A stretch of 64,000 bases of DNA from Fulvia fulva (lineage: Eukaryota > Ascomycota > Dothideomycetes > Mycosphaerellales > Mycosphaerellaceae). A program made the position numbers and the translations under genes. The notes below the pieces were generated by a model. The model made no database searches and was not told the origin of the DNA. It was given only the letters and a program-made list of their open reading frames with translations. Where the stretch lies: assembly GCF_020509005.1 (NCBI RefSeq), contig NC_063016.1:620001-684000 (forward strand). Reading direction: 5' to 3'. Shown here one piece after another: positions 54,635-64,000 of this stretch (positions are counted from its first letter, which is position 1; every line of letters starts with the position of its first letter).

Positions 54635-56662
54635 CTAGTCGGTCTCCATCTTCGTCTCAAAGTAGCTCGTAACGGCATCGACCATATCCTGCTTCTTCGC
54701 TCCTGCCCGCAAATTCTTGGACTGCAGCCATGCCTTCAGCTCAGCATTCTTAAACTTGCCAATTTTGTCTCCATCATAGGCACCACGCATTTGCGCATCT
54801 GTGACACCTTCGTCATCGTCTTCTTCTTTCACTTTCTTCGTCTTAGGCGCGGACGATGCCGGCGCCGTGCGCTTCGAACCTCCGTTGGTGGCGGGCTTGA
54901 TGCTCTTTTGGTTGTTGGTCTGCCACTCTTCGAAGGCTTCGTCGAGAGCGCCGCCCCATTCGATCACATAGCCTCCAGCACGCTTGTGAATCTGCTTCCA
55001 CTTCGGTAGTGTTTTATCGTCGGGCTGTTCCGGCAGATCTTCCTCGAGCGCCAGCGCTTGCAGGATGCGGTAGAACCACTGCAGTGACGGATTCGGGTAC
55101 TTGTATGGATCGTAGATTGCTTTGGGGAGCTGAAGCTGTTCCACGATGATGCGCATGGCATCCACGACTTTGTCTGGTGCTCTCACTAGGTTCGTCTCCG
55201 GTGCTTCTCGAATGTCATCGGCCCATGGGAGTGGTTTGAGCCATAGCCCGGGTGGCATCTTCTGCTCGCCTTCTTCGTTACGTTCTTCCACGCCTGGGAT
55301 GATCGCCACCAGTTTTGGCACGGCATTCTTGCGAGGTATGTACCATGCGAGTCCCATCTTGTCATCTTGCAGAAGCTTTTGGTGCAGGGCAGAGAACACT
55401 CGGGTAGACCCTACCCAGCCATCTTCCGAAGGATAAATGAAAGTGCATTTGTCAACGCTGGCCCACATTGGCAGCAGACTCATTGGCTTGAAGCCGATGA
55501 TACGAAGTACCGTGTCGCCAAATTTCTTGACCTCTGCAAGTTCCTCCTCGGTGAGTGAGATTGTCTCTCCGCCGAACTTGAAAGCCTTTCTGATCTCAAC
55601 CTTCTCCACCGTGCGAGCTGTGTCCTCGTCCACCAGCGTGCTGCTACCGACTGCGATCTGCGCCTTGTCACTGTCAGGTGGCAGGTAGACATACGTGGTT
55701 CTCTTCGGCTCTTGTCGCTTGATCAAGATGAAGCCCTTGATGCTGATCTTGAGCCCTGGCCCGATTTCGAAAGGCACACTGCTGAAAATTGCCCGGCGAG
55801 GAGCGGCACGAGAATTGACGGAAGAGATTAGCGACTGCAGCAGACTGATCCCGTCTTTTGCGACACTGCTCGCTGCTTTGATGTCATCTGATAGTGGCGC
55901 AGGCGCGTCCGGGTCAGATGGCGTTGCAGAGTACACAATGTCGTTGTAGAACTTGTTCCTGTCAAAGATGTAGTCCCGATCCGGATGTGATATTGGGAAA
56001 AGCTCGATAGTGACTCCAAGATCGTACATATCCTTCGCACGAACAGCAGCACTGTTCCTCGCATTTCTATCCGAAGCATGCGGGTAGTCGTTGTCTGTCA
56101 CCAGGAACAATCGTCGGGATGAGAAGTTTGGCGCTTTGGTGGTAAAGATCTGATTCGCGCAGAATAAAACATTGGCCATACTGACTTCCTCCTCACTGCT
56201 GGCCTGCAACAGGTCGGCAGCTTCTTCCTCGTCATCTACAAGGGTACGAAGCTGTTTGACGTCTGCTGCTGCTGGAACATCCAGATCTGTTAGTAGGTAA
56301 CAGTGCGGGTACTGCAATCCAGCGCGGTTACCCTCGTCTTCTCCTTCCCGAAATTTGCTCTTTTTCGTGCCGAACAGTAAGATTCCCATCATATCGTTTG
56401 GATTGCTAATGATGCGCTGCTGCATCAACGCGTAGGCGCATTTCAGTGCTGCCAACGTTGGGGACAGTGCTGTGTCTAGCTTCTTTGGGTCCGAATCGGA
56501 TGGCACTGTGAGCATACTCTCACTGACATCGATGGCGAAGAGCACTGCGTCTTTGACAGTCTTGTAGCCAGACTCGCCGACTTCCTCCTCGTCATCCTCA
56601 TCCTCCTCCGTGGCGTAGGGGTATTTTGAGTCTTCCGCCATTCTGTAGGGAATGTCTGTCAT
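54635..56662 (-). CDS. KU70: Ku70, DNA end-binding subunit of NHEJ
   Basis: 675 residues in one exon; ATG 56662, or 56641 (MAEDSKYPY). Acidic N-terminus, then a Ku-type von Willebrand A domain (DAVLFAIDVSESML, about 39-52; ILLFGTKKSKF). The beta-barrel core has ISIKGFILIKRQEPKRTTYV and FKPMSLLPMWASVDK (about 300-420). The Ku C-terminal arm follows (NPSLQWFYRILQALALEED). A SAP domain ends it (KFKNAELKAWLQSKNLRAG). Ku70 pairs with Ku80 to hold broken DNA ends for non-homologous joining and acts at telomeres. Intact. Confidence 0.95.
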   Translation of the reverse strand: MTDIPYRMAEDSKYPYATEEDEDDEEEVGESGYKTVKDAVLFAIDVSESMLTVPSDSDPKKLDTALSPTLAALKCAYALMQQRIISNPNDMMGILLFGTKKSKFREGEDEGNRAGLQYPHCYLLTDLDVPAAADVKQLRTLVDDEEEAADLLQASSEEEVSMANVLFCANQIFTTKAPNFSSRRLFLVTDNDYPHASDRNARNSAAVRAKDMYDLGVTIELFPISHPDRDYIFDRNKFYNDIVYSATPSDPDAPAPLSDDIKAASSVAKDGISLLQSLISSVNSRAAPRRAIFSSVPFEIGPGLKISIKGFILIKRQEPKRTTYVYLPPDSDKAQIAVGSSTLVDEDTARTVEKVEIRKAFKFGGETISLTEEELAEVKKFGDTVLRIIGFKPMSLLPMWASVDKCTFIYPSEDGWVGSTRVFSALHQKLLQDDKMGLAWYIPRKNAVPKLVAIIPGVEERNEEGEQKMPPGLWLKPLPWADDIREAPETNLVRAPDKVVDAMRIIVEQLQLPKAIYDPYKYPNPSLQWFYRILQALALEEDLPEQPDDKTLPKWKQIHKRAGGYVIEWGGALDEAFEEWQTNNQKSIKPATNGGSKRTAPASSAPKTKKVKEEDDDEGVTDAQMRGAYDGDKIGKFKNAELKAWLQSKNLRAGAKKQDMVDAVTSYFETKMETD

Positions 56663-58313
<1,651 letters not shown>

Positions 58314-58551
58314 TGATATGTGTGACTATACTTCGCTTCATGTACAAACGCCTCGACGTGATCACCTGTTTACAAGTACGATAGCTGCGCTCTACAGCCA
58401 GAAGGCGTGTGTACAGTACATCGACTGTTCATGTTCAGCTGACGTTAGCCCCGCCCACCCACCACACCTCCACATCTCATGCTACTTCCACCCACAGCAT
58501 CAAATCTACAATACAACATTAGTACACTGACAAGACACCATCTCAGAAAAG

Positions 58552-59411
58552 ATGCTCAAAAGATTGCGCCGAAGCAGCAAGGCGGAAGTCCAACAACGAC
58601 CCGAAGACGCATCCTCAGCCGCCACAGTCGCCACCCAAACCAAGCAGATCAACTTCTTTTCCCTCCCAGCAGAGCTACGAAACGACATCTACGAACTCGC
58701 AGCCCACGACTCAACACTCCATCTCTTCAACCCATCCACGGCAAAATCCAAACTCAAACCAATCCCAGCCCTCCTCCTCGCCTCTCGCCAAACCCGTATC
58801 GAATATCTTCCCATCCTCCTCTCCACTGCAAGCATCAAAGCCACAGTGACAGACTTCAACTTCAAAACTTTGCAGAGTGTGTTGAGCTCGCTATATAGCA
58901 CCGAGCAGAAAGCGTTGAGATCAAATAACCATTTGACCATTGTCCTGAGGTTCAAGAAATGCAGCGATGATGCTTATGCGAATTTACGCCGCTGGACGAC
59001 GGATCGCGCCAGCAGCCTTGATAAAATTGCCTGGCGGTATCGGGCGGATCAGACTGCTGAGCCGAAGGTGCATAGATGGTATGCGGAGAGGTGCCGGGTG
59101 CTTTATGGGAGGGTTGAGGTATGTCTCAAGTGACCGCTCTTGTTCTTGGGCGGGATGAAAGACCCGGTCGTTGCATGAAGTGTGATAATTATGATGCTGA
59201 CGTACTCCATCTTTGACAGGCCGAGGGTGTCAAGTGGGAGGTTCGACGTGTTAGTGAGGCGCTGGAAGCGGACCTTAAGCCTTTCATGAGGACTGTGGTG
59301 GCGATGGTTGCGCAGGGAGAGCTTGAGAGGGAGCAGGCGGGAGAGGGGTGGGTTAATGGCTTTGGGGACGACTTCATTATGATGGCGGCTACGAGGAGAA
59401 GAAGAGAGTAA
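58552..59411 (+). CDS. F-box-like (LPAELRN-type) protein
   Basis: Two exons, 58552-59118 and 59220-59411 (intron 101 bases, GTATGT...ACAG), give 252 residues. At about residues 34-52 FFSLPAELRNDIYELA is the degenerate F-box-like start of a large fungal family, followed by LLLASRQTRIEYLPIL (about 78). The rest (TIVLRFKK, RWTTDRASSLDKIAWRY) is typical for these proteins. The C-terminus is charged. Members are many in Dothideomycetes and mostly uncharacterised; a role in substrate recognition for ubiquitin ligases is only presumed. Confidence 0.78.
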
Positions 59412-59731
59412 GAGAAGGATCGCACTTGCGCAGGTATTGCAGCTGTCCGGATTCTGGTCGCATCGTAGGTTGTGAGACGATGTGCTTCGCGCAAGAGTTT
59501 GGATTACGACAGAAACTCTGTGCTGTTGCAGTACTTTCGGTCTGTTGAGCAGCCGTTTCCAATCACAGCCGCGCCTGATAGGCGTGACCACATATGACCC
59601 CTTCAATGTCCGACCAAGAGCCTGCAAATACCAGCCACCTCTCCCGCCACCGTAGAGAACGCCAGCGCCACCAGAACATAGACCGCGAACAGCATGACCC
59701 AAAAATTCTCAACCACATCGGAGCCTTCCTG
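59412..59731. other. Intergenic region after the F-box-like gene
   Basis: Contains, on the minus strand (59603-59731), an in-frame open continuation of the next gene beyond its stop codon; see findings. Otherwise nothing recognised. Confidence 0.4.
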
Positions 59732-60082
59732 TCAGTAGTCGTTTGGCATAAGACCTACGCTGACCGCGATGAGCAGTATTGCGCCCGCGAAGATGTTGAT
59801 TGCCATCAACATACCCTCCTCGGAGTTTGGCCAGAAGAAGCTGAGGAGGTTCCAGGGAAGAAAAAGCAGGATTTGGACGATGAATTGCAGGGTCACGAAT
59901 GTCATGCAGATGCCAAGCATGCTGAGGATGTAGATGAGGATGTAGCGAAAGGCGGTCTTGAGGAGTAAGGTCGCGTTGGTGGTTGTGTCGGTGGTCGTGC
60001 CAGCGGTGGTGTCGGTGGTCGAGGCGGCAGCCATTTCGGTGGGGATGTCGTTGGTGGTATTGGAGGTCATGCTGGTTGACAT
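59732..60082 (-). CDS. Small membrane protein, at least two transmembrane segments
   Basis: 116 residues from ATG 60082; the frame is open further upstream, but the Thr/Ser-rich start MSTSMTSNTTNDIP is the likely one. Residues about 40-75 and 88-108 are hydrophobic (ILIYILSMLGICMTFVTLQ, IQ/LLFLPWNLLSFFW, INIFAGAILLIAVSVGL). The PWNLLSFFWPNSEEG loop lies between. Not recognised as a named family. It ends NDY-TGA; the frame stays open for 42 more codons with another hydrophobic stretch. Confidence 0.5.
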   Translation of the reverse strand: MSTSMTSNTTNDIPTEMAAASTTDTTAGTTTDTTTNATLLLKTAFRYILIYILSMLGICMTFVTLQFIVQILLFLPWNLLSFFWPNSEEGMLMAINIFAGAILLIAVSVGLMPNDY

Positions 60083-60347
60083 TTTAGCTGTTATGTTAAT
60101 AGTTGGTTGATGTATTTGCAGGTGTGCTCCTGCAGCGTCGCAGTAGTCAAGTTCTGAAATATAAATTTGAGGACAGGTGGATTTTTTTGTTGCATCCACT
60201 GAGTCAGCCGACACAGTGGACTCTCTGAGGACACATGCCGCGTTAGTGAATCTGTGGATGCTCACCCGCTGAGGTAAGACCCAGAGTTTAATTAATGGCA
60301 GATATGTGTTCCGGCCTCACACGAATTTTTGAGATCCTTGTATTGCG

Positions 60348-62186
60348 CTATTTAGGCCGAAGCAGCGGATGTGCCTCAGTATTGAACACATACTCATCTA
60401 GGCTGATCACACTCGGATCGCTGAAGATGAGGTAAAAGTACTTCAATGTCTCCGCCGTCCAAAACGACTCCATGTTATCGAGTAGTTCCCGCTCCGGCTC
60501 AAGCTGAGTGACATCCTTCAGCGCGGCATGTGCAATTGAGGTTCTGGTGGCGTTGCTGATAGACTCGAACATTTGCCAAGCCTTTTCTCGCAGCGACTCG
60601 TCTCCAGTAATTCTGTATAGAATGAAGACTGACTCTATGGCCTCTGGTCTGAGTATGTATCGAGCATCGTCGATCTGGGTGAAACCGGGCGGCAGTTTCT
60701 TGGCTATTATAATTTGCTGCGCTTCGTCAACGAACTGGTCCGGTACGAAGCCCTTGTTGTTCTTCTCGACTACTGTCCTCTTCCACAGCTCTTCATCCCA
60801 TGTGCAGTTTGCAAAGTCAGCCTCTTGGCAGGGTAAGAAAGAGCTGATTTCGCCCATGATCCCAGCAGGCATGCTTTCATATGCCCAGATGCAGCCATCA
60901 ACAAGCTCGCGCGCTGTCTCCAAATCATGGGTCTGGTGGAAGATCTTCGCAGCCAGCGCGACCATGCCTCCAGCAAAGCATCCCAGATGTTCGCCCTGTG
61001 GCTGCAGCTTGATGTTGTGAGAGGTATAGCGCTTAGCTGTTCCCGATAACAACACCTTTTTGTTGTCTGGAGTCAATGGCCGGAAGAATAGGTGCTTCTT
61101 GGCCTTTGGCAAGGCCGTGAAGTACATGTCACGGTATTGGGTGTTCTGACCACCTAGCATGAGGTGTTGCTTGGGCAAATACTCGTACAGCGAGTCAGCC
61201 ATGCCGCCCATCGTGAAAGTGGTGTCCTTTTTGAAGTCGGCGTTGCGTGCATTGACGAAGGTAGGCCATAGTCCAGGCAGCTTGGTGTGGTTTTGCTGTT
61301 CCTCAAAGAGGTTGGTGATGCGAGCGACTGCATCATACCACTTCGGATCGCCAGTAAGCTGCGACAGCCTGGTGAATTCCAGTGTGAGCGAGCCGACCTC
61401 AGCGACCAGAGATTGACTTTTGGCTTCTTGGTCTTTGCCCAATGCCGTCTTCTGCCAGTCCCACCTCGTCACAGGCAACCGATTCGGGGTATCAAAAGCG
61501 TGGTAAATCATTTCGCCCAGCTCGACCGCTCTCTGTAGCAGAATGTCGTGCTTATGCCCACTGACATCGTATGCACTCAGCAGTCCACCAAGGTAGCGGA
61601 TCGTCGTCTCAAATACGTTCACCTCTCTCAATGTAGCTGTCGTAAACTCAATCTTTTTAAGTCCAGAGACGGCACTTTTGAACTCCTTCTTCATGCCCAT
61701 TATCCAAAGAGTGTCTAATGTGTCAACAAGTGTTGCTCCCCATCCTCCGAACGGATTCCTCGATTCTCCGGTAAGAGGAGACACCTCATCTTGCAACCAC
61801 GCGTTCCTACTGTATCCCTCCCAGCTGTGTCTGAATGCTGCCTCTACCGCGCTCAGCCGTCGCTTCCGCTCGGCTGCCTGCTGCAAGGTCTCTGGCGCAA
61901 AATCATGTTGAACTTGGGGAATCGAAACTTTCGGACCACTAGGCAGTGGTGTGAATTCGTGCAGCGGATGCTGCTGGGGTACGTCTCGCCATCGGAACTT
62001 CGGTTTCAGGAGACCTGGGTGTATAATGCGATCGATCGCTTGAGGTGGGATTCGTTGTCCATGGGGCACTAAGTTAAGGAGTGTGTTCCAGAGGAGAAGA
62101 AACAAAGAGACCGAGAAAATGGTTCCAAGGATCCATCTTCGTAAGGGTGGCAGCATAATACCGCGGAAAGCAGAACAACGAAACAA
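60348..62186 (-). CDS. MNS1: ER class I alpha-1,2-mannosidase (GH47)
   Basis: 612 residues, one exon. A short cytoplasmic tail, one membrane anchor (WILGTIFSVSLFLLLWNTLL, about 18-37) and a lumenal stem make it a type II membrane protein. The GH47 domain begins near 115: AAFRHSWEGYSRNAWLQDEV, GGWGATLVDTLDTLWIMGM, NVFETTIRYLGGLLSAYD, LTLEFTRLSQLTGDPKWYD, GGMADSLYEYLPKQHLM, HLGCFAGGMVALAA, DARYILRPEAIES and the C-terminal FNTEAHPL holding the calcium-binding Thr. It trims one mannose from Man9GlcNAc2 in the ER during glycoprotein folding. It is divergent from ALG8, with 509 bases between. Confidence 0.95.
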   Translation of the reverse strand: MFRCSAFRGIMLPPLRRWILGTIFSVSLFLLLWNTLLNLVPHGQRIPPQAIDRIIHPGLLKPKFRWRDVPQQHPLHEFTPLPSGPKVSIPQVQHDFAPETLQQAAERKRRLSAVEAAFRHSWEGYSRNAWLQDEVSPLTGESRNPFGGWGATLVDTLDTLWIMGMKKEFKSAVSGLKKIEFTTATLREVNVFETTIRYLGGLLSAYDVSGHKHDILLQRAVELGEMIYHAFDTPNRLPVTRWDWQKTALGKDQEAKSQSLVAEVGSLTLEFTRLSQLTGDPKWYDAVARITNLFEEQQNHTKLPGLWPTFVNARNADFKKDTTFTMGGMADSLYEYLPKQHLMLGGQNTQYRDMYFTALPKAKKHLFFRPLTPDNKKVLLSGTAKRYTSHNIKLQPQGEHLGCFAGGMVALAAKIFHQTHDLETARELVDGCIWAYESMPAGIMGEISSFLPCQEADFANCTWDEELWKRTVVEKNNKGFVPDQFVDEAQQIIIAKKLPPGFTQIDDARYILRPEAIESVFILYRITGDESLREKAWQMFESISNATRTSIAHAALKDVTQLEPERELLDNMESFWTAETLKYFYLIFSDPSVISLDEYVFNTEAHPLLRPK

Positions 62187-62695
62187 TTAAGCAGCAAAGG
62201 AGTGACACATCGCTCGTGAGTAAGCAACGAATGACTGAACACACAGCGAGACAGACAGAGGAAATCGGGGTGTTCTTGTACTCACAGTGGGAGCACTCAG
62301 ATGCTGGGACAACTCCTTCCTTTCGCATGGATGCTTCAGCCAAGCCCCTTTCGTGTCAAGGATCTGCAAGGAAGCTCGTGCTCAGCAGCATTCCAGCTTT
62401 ATTGGAGTCCTCATTCGGTGGCAGACACGTCTCGGCGTTGTCGGTCAGGCCTGTGATGGTGGACATGTTGGCTAACGTTTGTGCTTGCGCTGTAGGAAGA
62501 CAGTCAACGATATGACGGAGTGAAATGGAGGCCGTTCGTTCGTGGTCACGGTCCTTCCGCCGGACGATCCCGCCGTTAGCGTAGCCGCTCCGGCGGCGCC
62601 TGCACTTACCCTTGCCATTGCGTCGCGAAAGATTTCTGGCCACAACACGACAATGAGCTGAACAGAAGGTCTTCCGGGACTGCATAATACCCGAC
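62187..62695. other. Divergent promoter region MNS1 / ALG8
   Basis: 509 bases between the two ATGs. Short open frames on both strands show no motif. No clear TATA box. Confidence 0.4.
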
Positions 62696-64000
62696 ATGAC
62701 AGAATTGTATCCGACAATCCCACAGTGTGCTGTGGTTGCCACCGCACTCAAGGTCTTGCTCTGGCCAGCGTACAAGTCAACGGACTTCGAGGTCCATCGA
62801 AACTGGCTCGCCATCACGAATTCATTACCACTCGACAAATGGTACTATGAAGCCACATCAGAATGGACGCTGGACTATCCACCATTCTTTGCATACTTCG
62901 AGTGGGCGATGTCACAGGCTGCCAGGCTCATACACCCTCAAATGCTGGAGATCAATAATTTGGAGTACGGCAGTTGGCAAACCGTCTACTTCCAGCGAGC
63001 AACAGTCATCCTGACCGAGTTCGTTCTGATCTGTGCGTTGATGCTGTGAGTACTACCGCCAATCGAGTTTATCTTGCAGCACTGATCGCAAGCAGATTCG
63101 TGAGGACATCGCCCATTGGCACAAGGAAGCAGTCACATGCGGCCGCGCTTTCGATCCTGCTTTCGCCTGGTCTATTGATCATTGATCATATCCACTTCCA
63201 GTATAATGGCTTCATGTATGGAGTTCTGATCCTCTCCATGGTTCTCGCGCGTCGCCAGCAGGGAGGTCTTCTATTGAGCGGTATACTGTTCGCTACGCTG
63301 CTCTGCTTGAAGCACATCTATGTTTACCTCGCACCGGCGTACTTCGTCTACTTGTTGCGAGCGTATTGCCTCGGACCACGATCGATCTTCGACATCAGGA
63401 TCTTCAACTGCATCAAACTGGGAGTCAGCATCGCAGCAATCGTTGCATTGGCCTTCGGACCTTTCATATATCACCAGCAGATCCCACAGCTGCTGAGCCG
63501 ATTGTTTCCCTTTTCGAGAGGACTCACACATGCATATTGGGCACCCAATGTATGGGCCATGTACTCTTTCACGGACCGAGTACTAATCCACTGTGAGTGT
63601 TGATATTCGATTGCATCTTACAGGTCACTGACAGAGCATGTAGTGGCCCCATACTTGAAGCTTCCCATCAATCGGGACGCAGTGGACAGCGTCACTCGAG
63701 GCCTGGTGGGCGACACATCTTTCGCGGTGTTGCCCAATGTGTCGAGTGCCATGACATTCGTACTCACCTTGGCCGCCCAATTGGTAAGCGTCTCTGCACG
63801 AGTTGCTTTGGAACAGTACTGACCACGGTGCAGCCAGCGCTCGCGAAGCTCTTCGTGCATCCGACATGGGACAACTTTGTGGCGACCACCACACTTTGCG
63901 GATATGCGTCATTCCTTTTCGGATATCACGTTCATGAAAAGGCTATACTACTCGTCATTATACCCTTCAGTCTTCTGGCTCTCAAGGATCGACGCTATCT
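62696..64000 (+). CDS. ALG8: ALG8-type dolichyl-phosphate-glucose glucosyltransferase (3' end outside window)
   Basis: Exons read as 62696-63045, 63093-63592, 63644-63783 and 63834 onward past the window end; introns are 47, 51 and 50 bases and all phases agree. The first intron uses the acceptor at 63092; the nearer CAG at 63079 would break the frame. Conserved blocks: [99 protein letters not shown] and [11 protein letters not shown]. It is a multi-pass ER membrane enzyme of the ALG6/ALG8 family. The [10 protein letters not shown] wording favours ALG8, which adds the second glucose to the lipid-linked oligosaccharide. Confidence 0.92.

Noticed and set aside
59103..59702. 199-codon minus-strand frame opposite the F-box-like gene end
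   Set aside because: Antisense to a spliced gene and lacking any domain.
63046..63079. Shorter first intron of ALG8 ending at the CAG at 63079
   Set aside because: It would put the next exon out of the frame that codes the conserved ALG8 blocks; the acceptor at 63092 keeps the frame.

Overview
The window is from a filamentous ascomycete (Pezizomycotina). Short GT-AG introns of about 45-55 bases, a HET-domain gene, fungal gene families and RIP-type mutation all point there. Family content (LPAELR-type F-box-like protein, Hce2-like secreted protein) suggests Dothideomycetes, but that is only an inference. The window has two halves: a nest of transposable elements (1 to about 33,365) and an ordinary gene-bearing half (about 33,760 to 64,000).

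Transposon half. Four copies of one non-LTR retrotransposon (called LINE A here) lie at 1-3819 (+, running in from outside), 9860-12447 (-), 16448-21468 (-, full length with a perfect 14-base target-site duplication) and about 32330-33365 (-, 5' fragment). Copy 2 sits inside a Gypsy/Ty3 LTR element (Gypsy1, 4408-15261, two 161-base LTRs, GTATT duplication). Copy 3 sits inside the reverse transcriptase of a second Gypsy element (Gypsy2, about 15267-25337). Nearly all of this has lost CpA and TpG and is full of TAG/TAA stops, the signature of repeat-induced point mutation (RIP); CpG is kept. Copy 2 is chimeric: the same 15-base duplication encloses the LINE 3' part plus about 1.08 kb of unrelated sequence. 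A decayed pogo/Fot1-type DNA transposase lies at 30890-32280. In the middle, a related but different LINE (LINE B, about 25985-30887) has two long open frames, no RIP, and the opposite base signature: rich in CpA/TpG and almost without CpG.

Gene half. In order: a thioredoxin with a C-terminal tail; a HET-domain gene broken by two in-frame TAGs; an AhpC/TSA-type protein; an RNase H with a TAA before its last catalytic Asp; mitochondrial 2-oxoglutarate dehydrogenase E1 (KGD1); a small ORF; a BTB protein; a frameshifted SnoaL/NTF2-like gene; CDC37; a second NTF2-like gene broken by a 13-base duplication; a MITE-like inverted repeat; a secreted protein with a 24-base minisatellite; a DUF2439 (ZGRF1/Mte1/Dbl2-type) protein; KU70; mitochondrial ferrochelatase with the 2Fe-2S cysteine motif; an F-box-like protein; a small membrane protein; and the divergent pair MNS1 (ER mannosidase) and ALG8 (glucosyltransferase), both of the N-glycan pathway. 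ALG8 runs off the end.

No tRNA, rRNA or CRISPR array was recognised. Introns and starts are from reading splice sites and family motifs by eye. No alignment or database search was run.
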